Shown here one piece after another: positions 47,367 to 56,237 of a stretch of 64,000 nucleotides of DNA. This stretch comes from an uncultured Alphaproteobacteria bacterium (lineage in GTDB: Bacteria; Pseudomonadota; Alphaproteobacteria; HIMB59; GCA-002718135), in NCBI GenBank assembly GCA_902602515.1, contig CACKRG010000001.1:124001-188000 (forward strand), read 5' to 3'. Position 1 is the stretch's first letter. Every line of letters starts with the position of its first letter. The position numbers were made by a program, and so were the translations under genes. The notes under the pieces were generated by a model. The model saw only the letters and a program-made list of their open reading frames with translations. It was not told the origin of the DNA and searched no databases.

Positions 47367-49802
47367 TTATGCTCTTAGTTTTTCATTGTTTGGATCGTAG
47401 GGACTATCTTGAATTACTGTTACTTTATGTTTTTTATCTAAAATATCCATTTCTAAATTTTGTCCAATTTTTGCATATTGCGGTTCTATCATACCAATTG
47501 CTAACGATTTTTTCACTCTAAAACCGTAGTTACCTCCTGTCGCACGACCAATAACTTTACCATTACTATAAATAGGATTGTTGCCTAATGCATCCGCATC
47601 TTCAATATCGTGTACTTCCAACGTTACCATCTTATTTTTAAAGCCTTTTTGTTGCCATTTAACAAGAGCATCTCTTCCTATAAAATTACCTTTATTAAGA
47701 TGTACAAATCTTTCTAATCCTGATTCAAAAGCTGCATACTCAATTGACATTTCAGTTCCAACTAATTTATAAGTCTTTTCAACTCTTAAACTTTCCATAG
47801 CTCTAATACCAAATGGCTTTAACCCAAAATCTTTACCTGCTTCCATAATTTTATCGAAAATATGATTCTGATATTCTATAGGATGGTGTAATTCCCAACC
47901 AAGTTCTCCAACAAAATTCATACGCATAGCAATTGCTGGGGCAAGACCTACATTAATTTTTTTAGAAGAAAGCCATGGAAAATTTTCATTTGATAAATCA
48001 GTTTTAGTAATTTTAGATAATATTTCTCTAGACTTAGGGCCTGCTAGAACAAGCACTCCCATACTATTTGTTAAATTTTCATATTTTACAGAACTATCCT
48101 TTGGCATCCATTTATGTATCCAATCATGGTCCAATCTTTGAAATGCTCCAGCTGATACTAGATAAAAAGTATCTTCTTTTTCTTTAGCAATAGTAAATTC
48201 AGAGTGAACTCCTCCAGAGGTATTTAATGCATGACATAAATTAACTCGTCCATTTTTCTTTGGTATCTTATTTGCAACTAGATTATCCAAAAATTCTTCA
48301 GCTCCTGGTCCAGATATACGGCACTTAGCAAAAGCTGACATGTCAAGTAATCCTGCATTCTCAGCTACATTCTTACACTCGTTGCCTACGTGTTCGAACC
48401 ACTTCGACCTCCTAAATGACCAGTCATCTTTTTGTAATTCTTTAGATGGAGCAAACCAGTTAGCGCGCTCCCATCCAAATTTTTGTCCAAAGACTGCTCC
48501 TAAGTCTTTTAATCTATCATAACAAGGAGCCTGTCTTAATGGCCTGCCCTCTTCCCTTTCTTCGTCAGGATAATGAACTGTAAAAACATTTGCATAAGCT
48601 TCTTCATTTTTCTCAATTAAATACGACTCAGTGGCATAATCTCCGAATCTTCTAGGATCAACACCAAGCATATCAATGGTTGGCTCCCCATCAACTATCC
48701 ACTCAGCAATTTGCCAACCTGCTCCTCCTGCTGCCGTAATACCAAAACTATGACCTTCATTTAACCAGAAGTTTTTTAAACCCCAAGCTGGTCCAACAAT
48801 TGGACTTCCATCAGGTGTGTAACAGATAGCACCATTATAAACTTTCTTGACACCAACTTCCCCAAATATAGGAACTCTGTGAATTGCTGATTCGATATGT
48901 GGCTCAATTCTCTCTAGGTCTTCTTGGAATAACTCAAATTCAGACTCTTTGTCAGGTCCATTAACATAACATACAGGTGCACCCTTTTCATATGGACCTA
49001 ATATAAGACCGCCTCTCTCTTCTCTCATGTACCATGAGCTATCAGAGTCTCTAAGTACACCCATTTCTGGCAATCCTTTTTCTTTTCTTTTAACTATTTC
49101 TGGATGATCATCAGTTACAATGTATTGATGTTCTACTGGAATTACTGGTATTTCAAGACCAACCATTTTACCTGTTTGCCTTGCAAAATTTCCACTACAA
49201 GAAACAACGTGATCACACTCAATTAATCCTTTGTCTGTTTCCACAACCCACATACCTTCTTCTGTTTTAGAAATTCCAGTAACAGTTGTATTTCTGTATA
49301 TTTCTGCACCTTTATCTCTAGCACCTTTTGCTAATGCCTGAGTTAAATCAGCTGGTTGAATATATCCATCTTCTGGATGTTGAATTGCGCCTATTAAACC
49401 ATCAGTGTTACATAGTGGCCAAATTTCTTTGACTTGCTTAGGTGTTAAAAATTTTACATCAACTCCAATTGTTTTTGCTACTCCAGCGTATTGGTAATAT
49501 TCATCCATTCTATCTTTTGATGTTGCGAGTCTTATATTTGAGACAACACTAAATCCGACTTTTTGGCCGGTTTCTTCCTCAAGTGTTTTATAGAGTTTAA
49601 CAGCATATTTATGCAACTGGCCTACTGAATAACTCATATTAAACAGTGGTAACAATCCGGCAGCATGCCAAGTTGATCCCGAAGTTAGTTCTTTTCTCTC
49701 AACTAGTACAACATCAGACCAACCTTTTTTAGCTAAATGATAGAGTGTACTAACTCCTACCGCTCCTCCACCTATTACAACTACCTTTGACTTTGATTTC
49801 AT
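47367..49802 (-). CDS. Dimethylglycine/sarcosine dehydrogenase family flavoprotein
   Basis: An 811-residue two-part enzyme: an N-terminal FAD oxidoreductase (about 1-420) and a C-terminal GcvT-like folate domain (about 430-800). The nucleotide motif [20 protein letters not shown] (7-26) and [13 protein letters not shown] are clear; His46 in STWHAAG is the site of covalent FAD in DMGDH and sarcosine dehydrogenase. The folate domain has [21 protein letters not shown] and [12 protein letters not shown]. It oxidises an N-methyl group to 5,10-methylene-THF with ETF as acceptor. Dimethylglycine or sarcosine cannot be separated by sequence here. Confidence 0.88.
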   Translation of the reverse strand: MKSKSKVVVIGGGAVGVSTLYHLAKKGWSDVVLVERKELTSGSTWHAAGLLPLFNMSYSVGQLHKYAVKLYKTLEEETGQKVGFSVVSNIRLATSKDRMDEYYQYAGVAKTIGVDVKFLTPKQVKEIWPLCNTDGLIGAIQHPEDGYIQPADLTQALAKGARDKGAEIYRNTTVTGISKTEEGMWVVETDKGLIECDHVVSCSGNFARQTGKMVGLEIPVIPVEHQYIVTDDHPEIVKRKEKGLPEMGVLRDSDSSWYMREERGGLILGPYEKGAPVCYVNGPDKESEFELFQEDLERIEPHIESAIHRVPIFGEVGVKKVYNGAICYTPDGSPIVGPAWGLKNFWLNEGHSFGITAAGGAGWQIAEWIVDGEPTIDMLGVDPRRFGDYATESYLIEKNEEAYANVFTVHYPDEEREEGRPLRQAPCYDRLKDLGAVFGQKFGWERANWFAPSKELQKDDWSFRRSKWFEHVGNECKNVAENAGLLDMSAFAKCRISGPGAEEFLDNLVANKIPKKNGRVNLCHALNTSGGVHSEFTIAKEKEDTFYLVSAGAFQRLDHDWIHKWMPKDSSVKYENLTNSMGVLVLAGPKSREILSKITKTDLSNENFPWLSSKKINVGLAPAIAMRMNFVGELGWELHHPIEYQNHIFDKIMEAGKDFGLKPFGIRAMESLRVEKTYKLVGTEMSIEYAAFESGLERFVHLNKGNFIGRDALVKWQQKGFKNKMVTLEVHDIEDADALGNNPIYSNGKVIGRATGGNYGFRVKKSLAIGMIEPQYAKIGQNLEMDILDKKHKVTVIQDSPYDPNNEKLRA

Positions 49803-49856
49803 ATTAACTATTTATTACTGTACTTCATTAATCATATTAAATAGAGTGGGTCAATC

Positions 49857-50477
49857 ATGAGATACTTTAAAAATTTAATTTTAGGGATAGTTTTAAGTGC
49901 GTTTATTTGTCTTAAAGTAAATGCTGAAATTACTGTAAACGAACTCTTTTTCGATAGTGAAAAGCCATTTCATCTTAAGATCTTAGAAGCAATACCTGAA
50001 GATGGAATTATACAAATCGGTGACGACAATGCAAAAAATACAATAATTGAATTTATGGATTATTTTTGTGGTTACTGCAAAAAAGTACATCCTGAATTGT
50101 TAAGTATTGTTGAAGAAAGAGATGATACAAGAGTAATATTTTTACAGCACCCAATCCTTAGTGAATCATCTAATTTATTAGCAAAGATGGTTATTGCAGC
50201 AAATATTCAAAAAAAGGGTATTGATTTTCATAATGCTTTATTTGCAATTGAAGGAAATATAAATAATGATAAATTAAAAAAAATTATAGAAGATTTAGAT
50301 TTTAATACAGCTAAATTTAATATTGATATAACGAAAGAGGAAGTACACAATATTGTAAGACTATCTGCATTTTTAGCCAATGGAGCAGGCGCAAGAGGAA
50401 CTCCAACTTTTTTTATTAATGACGAGTTTGTGGTTGGGTATATTTCTATTGAAAGAATTAGAGCTTTATTAAATTAA
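49857..50477 (+). CDS. DsbA/Com1-family periplasmic thiol-disulfide protein
   Basis: A 206-residue thioredoxin-fold protein with a signal peptide (about 1-23, LILGIVLSAFICLKVNA). The active site FMDYFCGYCKKVHPE has Cys71-Gly-Tyr-Cys74, and the cis-Pro loop is seen as RGTPTFFINDEFVVGY near 178-193. The family (Com1 or DsbA of the alphaproteobacterial type) makes disulfides in exported proteins. It is divergent from the dehydrogenase gene with a 54-nt gap and ends 3 nt before a hairpin shared with the convergent GcvT-like gene. Confidence 0.92.
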   Translation: MRYFKNLILGIVLSAFICLKVNAEITVNELFFDSEKPFHLKILEAIPEDGIIQIGDDNAKNTIIEFMDYFCGYCKKVHPELLSIVEERDDTRVIFLQHPILSESSNLLAKMVIAANIQKKGIDFHNALFAIEGNINNDKLKKIIEDLDFNTAKFNIDITKEEVHNIVRLSAFLANGAGARGTPTFFINDEFVVGYISIERIRALLN

Positions 50478-50479
50478 TA

Positions 50480-50504
50480 AAGCCTCAACTATTGATTGAG
50501 GCTT
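50480..50504. terminator. Convergent intergenic hairpin after the dsbA-like gene
   Basis: AAGCCTCAA (50480-50488) and TTGAGGCTT (50496-50504) form a perfect 9-bp stem with a 7-nt loop. It lies in the 37 nt between two convergent stops (50477 and 50515). On neither strand is there a clean run of T after the stem, so it may be a weak terminator or a 3'-end protection hairpin for both transcripts. Confidence 0.6.
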
Positions 50505-50514
50505 AAAAATATTT

Positions 50515-51846
50515 TTAATTATCTACAACTTCCCTTGTATTCGCATTATGTGACTCAGTAAATGGAATTGGAACAACTTCTGCATCAACTGGAACACCTG
50601 GAGATTCTGAATAAATATCAGGAAGATGAACTTTAAATTTTTTACCATAGTTTCCAACTGGAAAACCATTCTTATTTAGAGTTCCATCAAATGGAACATA
50701 GCCCATTGCGATATTTCTTCCTTGCTCTGGATGATACCAAGGTGAAGTTACAAATCCACATGGATCATTACCATCCTCAGAAACAAGCCAAAAATCAGGA
50801 GCGTATTCTTCGATGGGTTTTCCTCCTAGGCTTAATCCCACAAGTTGCAACTTATATGGTTTTTTTCCATCTCTTAAATCTGCTTTCATTTTTTCTAAAA
50901 CAGTCTTACCAACATAATCTGTTGTTTTATTCCATTCACCTTTTCCAGAGAGAGAAACTTGATAACCTAAATTACATTGAAATGGATTATGTTGATTATC
51001 CATATCTTGACCCCAAGATAATATTCCTGCCTGTATCCTTCTATGATGAGCAGGAGCTATAACCATTAAATTATGTTTTTTTCCAGCTTCTAAAACTGCA
51101 TTCCACATATCATCGGCATATTTTGTAGAATCATAAAGGTAAATTTCAAATCCAGCTTCTCCAGAAAAACCTGTTTGAGAAATTATACATTCTCTACCCC
51201 CAACTTTTGCTGCAGCAAGACCATAAAATGGCATTTCATCAACATTTACTTGATTGCCAATTAAATCGTTCATTAAAGCATGAGCTTTTGGACCTTGAAT
51301 TTGAACTGGGCTCACATCAATTTCATCAATATTTACATTAAATCTATTGTCGTGATTTACACCTTGTAAATAAAGACCAATATCTGAATCAGATAAAGAA
51401 AACCAGAATTCATCTTTTGAAATTCTAAGAAGAATTGGGTCATTCAATACACCGCCGTATTGGTTACAGAGTATTACATACCTTCCTCTCATTGGAGAAA
51501 TTTTTGTTGCATCTCTTGTAATTACATAATCAACAAATGCTTCAGCATCGGGACCTTTAACTTGTATCTGTCTCTCAACTGCTACATTCCACATTGTTAC
51601 ATGATTTTTTATTGCCTCATACTCAACCATCGCTCCACCATCTTCTGGCTTAACATATCCTCTTGGATGATATATTCTATTGTAAACTGTTGCTCTCCAA
51701 CATCCCGCCTCCATTGACAAATGCCAATAAGGTGATTTTCTTACTCGAGTTGAAATTAGCATTTGAACTGGTGTAGGACCACTTTGTCTTAAATTATAGG
51801 GAACCTTTCTATCCGATTGATCCACCGACGTAGAATGTTTAATCAT
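50515..51846 (-). CDS. GcvT-family, DmdA-like THF-dependent methyltransferase
   Basis: A 443-residue single-domain protein of the aminomethyltransferase fold. Typical blocks are STRVRKSPYWHLSMEAGCWRATVYNR (core TRVRKSP and TVYN), MWNVAVERQIQVKGPDAEAF (core WNVAVERQIQVKGPDA), GGVLNDPILLRISKDEFWFSLSDSD and SPVQIQGPKAHALM. The pattern is closer to DmdA, the DMSP demethylase, than to glycine-cleavage T proteins, but it has about 75 more residues, partly a 25-residue N-terminal extension. The substrate is uncertain. AAGGAG lies 9 nt before the ATG. No DmdBCD genes are adjacent. Confidence 0.7.
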   Translation of the reverse strand: MIKHSTSVDQSDRKVPYNLRQSGPTPVQMLISTRVRKSPYWHLSMEAGCWRATVYNRIYHPRGYVKPEDGGAMVEYEAIKNHVTMWNVAVERQIQVKGPDAEAFVDYVITRDATKISPMRGRYVILCNQYGGVLNDPILLRISKDEFWFSLSDSDIGLYLQGVNHDNRFNVNIDEIDVSPVQIQGPKAHALMNDLIGNQVNVDEMPFYGLAAAKVGGRECIISQTGFSGEAGFEIYLYDSTKYADDMWNAVLEAGKKHNLMVIAPAHHRRIQAGILSWGQDMDNQHNPFQCNLGYQVSLSGKGEWNKTTDYVGKTVLEKMKADLRDGKKPYKLQLVGLSLGGKPIEEYAPDFWLVSEDGNDPCGFVTSPWYHPEQGRNIAMGYVPFDGTLNKNGFPVGNYGKKFKVHLPDIYSESPGVPVDAEVVPIPFTESHNANTREVVDN

Positions 51847-51999
51847 TAAAAACTCCTTAAATAAATATGTCTTTTGTCTATTTAAACTTTAATAACTGCG
51901 CAATGATAAAATTAATGAGAATTGAAAAAAATAGTGGACCTTAATTTAACCAAAATTTAGACTTAGTTTTGACAGGATCAGAATATATATTTAGATTAT

Positions 52000-52896
52000 A
52001 TGCATTTAAAAACATTAACATTAATTTCGACAGTTATCATCCTTTTAGGTGGCTGTTCTTCTAGTTATAAAAAGCTTTCTAAAATGGAAGAAAAAAAGCC
52101 CTATAATTTTCAAGAATACCTACTAAGTGAATATAAAAAAAAAGCTACTTTTGAAGCAGAAGTAATGCATGATTGGAACTCTGCTAAACTTTATTCAGAA
52201 AAAGCTCTAAAGAGCTTAGAAACTGATAAGATATACCCAGAGGACATTTCATATTGGAAGTTACCAGATAGAAATATTAAAGAAATAAACATAGCATATG
52301 ATAACCTTTTGGCAATTTATGATGATGCAAAAGAAATTGATCCATTTAATTTAGCAAGAGCTATTTCTTCATTGGATTGCTGGTCAGAACAACAAGAGGA
52401 AAATTGGCAAACATGGGATATAAATAGATGTAAGGATGACTTCTTAAACGCTGTGCATAATATTTATCAAAAAATAACAAGTGAAGATAATAATAAAAAT
52501 AATAATACTAACCTGGAACAAACATCTAGAGATGAAGTAACAGTTGTTACTAAAAACAAAAATAAAGAATTGATGCAGATAATATATTTTGACTTTGATA
52601 AATTTGATTTATCTTATGTGAGTAAAAGCAAAATAAAATTATTTATAGATAAATATGGAAGTATCATTAATGAATATATTGTTGTTGGTCATACTGATAC
52701 TAAAGGCACAAAAAATTATAATTTATCTCTATCTATTAAGAGAGCAGAGGTTGTGCGAGATATATTAATAAGTTATGGAATTAAAAAAAATAATATAAAA
52801 ATATTAGGTAAAGGAGAGGAATCTTTAGCTGTTAACACTCCAGACAATACAAAACAACCTGCAAATAGAAGAGTAGAAATAAAAAAAACAAATTAA
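52000..52896 (+). CDS. OmpA-family lipoprotein
   Basis: A 298-residue protein with a lipoprotein signal (MHLKTLTLISTVIILLGGC, Cys19), a middle domain of unknown type (about 35-180) with NSAKLYSEKALKSL and a Cys-containing SSLDCWSEQQEENWQTW, and a C-terminal OmpA-like domain (about 185-298) with IYFDFDKFDLSYVSKSKI, VVGHTDTKGTKNYNLSLSIKRAEVV (core GHTDTKGTKNYNLSLS) and PANRRVEI. It would bind peptidoglycan and anchor the outer membrane. It is distinct from pal. apaG follows by 38 nt. Confidence 0.9.
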   Translation: MHLKTLTLISTVIILLGGCSSSYKKLSKMEEKKPYNFQEYLLSEYKKKATFEAEVMHDWNSAKLYSEKALKSLETDKIYPEDISYWKLPDRNIKEINIAYDNLLAIYDDAKEIDPFNLARAISSLDCWSEQQEENWQTWDINRCKDDFLNAVHNIYQKITSEDNNKNNNTNLEQTSRDEVTVVTKNKNKELMQIIYFDFDKFDLSYVSKSKIKLFIDKYGSIINEYIVVGHTDTKGTKNYNLSLSIKRAEVVRDILISYGIKKNNIKILGKGEESLAVNTPDNTKQPANRRVEIKKTN

Positions 52897-52934
52897 CTTT
52901 AGTTTATATATATTTTGGTATATGTGAAGTTTTT

Positions 52935-53327
52935 ATGTATACAAAAACTACTAAGAAAATAAATATTACAGTTAAACCCTATTATTTGGAAGATCAATCT
53001 GAGCCTGAAGATCAACACTATGTATGGGCATATAGAGTGACAATTGATAATCAAGGAAATGAAAAAGTCCAACTAGTTAATAGATACTGGAAGATTATTG
53101 ATGCAAACGGAACTCTACAAGAAGTACGTGGAAGAGGTGTAGTTGGTGAGCAACCTGTTTTAAATCCAGGAGAAAAATTTGAGTATACAAGTGGAACTCC
53201 ACTTACAACTTCATCTGGTTTTATGGAAGGTACCTATGAAATGCAAAACGATAATGGAGATAAATTTAATGTATATATTCCGCAATTCTCCTTAGATAAT
53301 CCCTTTGATAGTAATAAATTAAATTAA
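52935..53327 (+). CDS. apaG: ApaG family protein
   Basis: A 130-residue protein with an immunoglobulin-like fold, once linked to cobalt resistance and Ap4A level; the function is unclear. The family signature is VWAYRVTIDNQGNEKVQLVNRYWKIIDANG (core YRVTIDNQG and LVNRYWKI), GVVGEQPVLNPGEKFEYTSGTPL (core GEQPVLNPGE..EYTSG) and MEGTYEMQNDNG. The length fits. It lies between the OmpA-like lipoprotein and trkH, all read in one direction with short gaps. Confidence 0.95.
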   Translation: MYTKTTKKINITVKPYYLEDQSEPEDQHYVWAYRVTIDNQGNEKVQLVNRYWKIIDANGTLQEVRGRGVVGEQPVLNPGEKFEYTSGTPLTTSSGFMEGTYEMQNDNGDKFNVYIPQFSLDNPFDSNKLN

Positions 53328-53336
53328 CATAAATAT

Positions 53337-54785
53337 ATGAGAGACTTTAGGTCGATACTTAATATCATTGGTTTTCTATTGTGCATTGAGGCGATAGCAA
53401 TGATTATTCCAATGCTTTTTGATCTATATTATAAAAATCAAGATTGGTTACAGTTTTTTTATTCTAGCTTAATAACTTTTATAATTGGTATTATTTTATA
53501 CATATCTTTTAGAAAAAAAAATATCAAGTTAGGAATTAGACAGGCATTTTTATTAACTATATTATCATGGTTGATTATTGCATTATTTGGAGCAATACCA
53601 TTCATATATACTTCATCCTCACTATCTTATACTGATGCTTTCTTTGAATCTGTTAGCGGAATTACCACCACAGGATCTACTGTTATATTTAATATAGAAA
53701 GTTTATCAGAAGGAATTTTAATTTGGAGATCATTATTGCAGTGGTTTGGTGGAATAGGAATAATTGTATTAGCTATGGCAATATTACCAACACTGCAAAT
53801 TGGAGGCATGCAACTTTTGCATATGGAGCATGATGACCCATATGAAAAAACAATTCCTAAAGTTAATAGATTCGTTTTAGAATTATTTTTATTATACGTA
53901 TCTTTATCTATTATTTGTGCTTTATTATACATTATAGCTGGAATGTCAGTATTTGACGCTGTTATTCATGCAATGACAACAATATCTACAGGAGGTTTTT
54001 CAAATTATGATCAATCTTTTTATCATTTTAACTCTTTTCGCATTGAAATAATTAGCATTATTTTTATGTTAGTTGGAAGCTTACCATTTGTACTCTATCT
54101 TCAGGTCATTCACAATCAGGGTAAATCAATAATTAATGATGATCAAATCAAATTGTTTTTTTTAATTTTAATTATTGTAACATTCGTTACTGCAATTTGG
54201 CTTTCATTAAAACAATCACAAGATTTTTTATTATCATTGAGAGTTTCATTATTTAATATTACATCGATTTTAACAGGAACTGGATATAGCAGTAGTAATT
54301 TTTCTAATTGGGGTAGTTTTGGAACAATAATTATGATGGTAATTATGTTTATTGGTGGTTGTGCTGGGTCAACAACAGGAGGTATCAAAATTTTTAGACT
54401 GCAGATACTTTTTAGAGGAGCCATAACACAAATCAAAAAATTAACACAACCCCACGCTGTTTTATTAATGCGCTTTAATGGTAAAACGGTAAGTGAAAAT
54501 ACTTATAACTCAATAATGGGTTTCTTTTTTATGTATATTTTTTTGTTCATTATATCAGCTATAAGTTTGAGTTTTTTTAATTTAGATTTTTTAACTGCAT
54601 TTTCTGCTGCAGCTTCTGCAATTTCAAATGTTGGGCCAGGATTAGGGGATTTAATAGGTCCAAATGGTAATTACTTTTTATTAGATAATGCTGCTAAATG
54701 GATTTTATCATTTACAATGATTATTGGTAGATTAGAAATATTTACCTTTTTGGTTTTATTATCTATAAACTTTTGGAAGTATTAA
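53337..54785 (+). CDS. trkH: Potassium uptake protein TrkH
   Basis: Inner-membrane potassium translocating subunit, 482 residues. It has the four pore repeats of the family, with filter-like segments SGITTTGSTVIF, TTISTGGFSNYD, ITSILTGTGYSSSNF and AISNVGPGLGDL (conserved glycine in each). About ten hydrophobic segments are visible. The family needs TrkA as a cytosolic gate; trkA is not in this window. The stop codon shares the TTAA palindrome at 54782-54785 with the convergent lipoprotein gene. Confidence 0.95.
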   Translation: MRDFRSILNIIGFLLCIEAIAMIIPMLFDLYYKNQDWLQFFYSSLITFIIGIILYISFRKKNIKLGIRQAFLLTILSWLIIALFGAIPFIYTSSSLSYTDAFFESVSGITTTGSTVIFNIESLSEGILIWRSLLQWFGGIGIIVLAMAILPTLQIGGMQLLHMEHDDPYEKTIPKVNRFVLELFLLYVSLSIICALLYIIAGMSVFDAVIHAMTTISTGGFSNYDQSFYHFNSFRIEIISIIFMLVGSLPFVLYLQVIHNQGKSIINDDQIKLFFLILIIVTFVTAIWLSLKQSQDFLLSLRVSLFNITSILTGTGYSSSNFSNWGSFGTIIMMVIMFIGGCAGSTTGGIKIFRLQILFRGAITQIKKLTQPHAVLLMRFNGKTVSENTYNSIMGFFFMYIFLFIISAISLSFFNLDFLTAFSAAASAISNVGPGLGDLIGPNGNYFLLDNAAKWILSFTMIIGRLEIFTFLVLLSINFWKY

Positions 54786-55354
54786 GTATTTAAATACTCT
54801 CTCATATATTGTGTTAATAACGACATACTTTCCTCAGTAAAATCATAAAGAGCACTATTTATTAAATCATTTATAATTATTTCAGTTTCATTTATTGAAA
54901 TATATTTTTTTGATGTTGTTGATCGAGAACTTTCTACTGAAACATTTGCTAATAAAAAACCACTATCATTATAAAGTTCATATTCAACTAAAAAGGAAAC
55001 GGTATACTCAAATATTGTTTTTTCTTGATAATTATTTGCATCTTGATCTTCAATTTGTTTTTTTAATATTGTTGCATCTATTATATTAATAATAAATTTA
55101 TTTTCATTTCCAATATTAGAAATATTTTCTTTACTCCAACTTAAGACTACTTGTATTGGCGGGTTTTGAATTTGATCTTCAATATTTTCCTCCGAAAAAA
55201 TTGGGTCATACAAAGTGTTGATTGATATTTCTTTTGCACTTATATTAATTTTTTTAAATTTAGAATAATCAATCTGTACTGGTTGAAGTAACTCAACAGG
55301 TTGACATGAAGCAATAAATAGAAATATAATAACAAAATTATTTCTTAAAAACAT
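54782..55354 (-). CDS. Putative lipoprotein of unknown function
   Basis: A 190-residue protein once the start is set at ATG 55354, which gives the signal peptide MFLRNNFVIIFLFIASC with Cys17 as the likely lipidated residue. An upstream in-frame ATG at 55423 would add 23 residues and destroy the signal. The mature part (INISAKEISINTLYDP, then IQVVLSWSKENI, FIINIIDATILKK and YELYNDSGFLLANVSVESSRS) is strand-rich and resembles small envelope lipoproteins. No family is recognised. Its 5' end overlaps argF by 17 nt. Confidence 0.7.
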   Translation of the reverse strand: MFLRNNFVIIFLFIASCQPVELLQPVQIDYSKFKKINISAKEISINTLYDPIFSEENIEDQIQNPPIQVVLSWSKENISNIGNENKFIINIIDATILKKQIEDQDANNYQEKTIFEYTVSFLVEYELYNDSGFLLANVSVESSRSTTSKKYISINETEIIINDLINSALYDFTEESMSLLTQYMREYLNT

Positions 55355-56237
55355 AAAGTAGTATTGCTTGTTGAATATACATTCTATTTTTTGCTTGTTG
55401 TAAAATAACTGAATTTTTACCATCTAGTACTTCTGATGTAACCTCTTTACCTCTTTTAGCAGGTAAGCAATGCATAAAAATTGCATCTTTTGTAGCTAAA
55501 TTAATAATTTTTCGATTAACTGTAAAATTTTTAAAATGATTAGTTTTATTTTTATCTTTATCTCCCATTGAAATCCAAACATCTGTCATAATGCAATTAG
55601 AATTTTTTGCTCCTATTAATGGATCAGATAATAATTTAATTTTATCATTTTTGTATTTAATTATTTTACTTTTATTTTTTTTTAAAATTTTTTCTGGGAC
55701 AACAACATTTAGGTTAAACAAATAAATATTTTGAAGATGTAAAAGTGAAATTAAAACATTATTATAGTCCCCAATCCATGTTATTTGTAACTTTTTATAT
55801 GTTTTGAAAATTTCATGTATAGTCAAAAAATCACCCAATATTTGACAAGGGTGACTGTATTCTGTGAGTCCATTAATTATAGGAAGTACTTTTTGATTAG
55901 ATAGCTCAATTAATAATTTATGATTGTTGTTTCTAATCATAAGACAATCTATGAATTGGGCTAATATATTTAAAATGTCTTTTTTTTCTTCCCTTTTATT
56001 ATCAAAGCCAATATCTTTACTAATAAGCTCAACAACATTTCCGCCTAATTTTTGCATACCAACATTGAAGCTTAATCTAGTTCTAAGAGATTGTTTTTCA
56101 AAAATCATACCTAATGTTTTATTTTTTAATGAAGAGGAAAATTTTTTGGGGTTTTTTTTTATTTTTTTTGCAATTTGAAGAATTTCATCAAGTTGTTTTT
56201 TTCTAAAATTCTCTATATCTATGAAATTTTTTATCAT
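55338..56237 (-). CDS. argF: Ornithine carbamoyltransferase
   Basis: Forms citrulline from ornithine and carbamoyl phosphate in arginine synthesis. The 299-residue protein shows the phosphate site QSLRTRLSFNVGMQKLGG (around residue 50, the usual STRTR variant SLRTR), the ornithine motif MTDVWISMGD (about 216-225), and MHCLPAKRGKEV with the catalytic Cys (about 256-267). Two N-terminal helices are Lys-rich. It begins 4 nt before the end of argD, in the same operon. Confidence 0.96.
   Translation of the reverse strand: MIKNFIDIENFRKKQLDEILQIAKKIKKNPKKFSSSLKNKTLGMIFEKQSLRTRLSFNVGMQKLGGNVVELISKDIGFDNKREEKKDILNILAQFIDCLMIRNNNHKLLIELSNQKVLPIINGLTEYSHPCQILGDFLTIHEIFKTYKKLQITWIGDYNNVLISLLHLQNIYLFNLNVVVPEKILKKNKSKIIKYKNDKIKLLSDPLIGAKNSNCIMTDVWISMGDKDKNKTNHFKNFTVNRKIINLATKDAIFMHCLPAKRGKEVTSEVLDGKNSVILQQAKNRMYIQQAILLYVFKK

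Noticed and set aside
51969-51997. TTGACA with a 17-nt spacer and TAGATT before the OmpA-like lipoprotein gene
   Set aside because: The -10 would end only 2 nt before the ATG at 52000, so transcription would start inside or after the start codon, and the signal peptide requires that ATG. Probably chance in AT-rich DNA.
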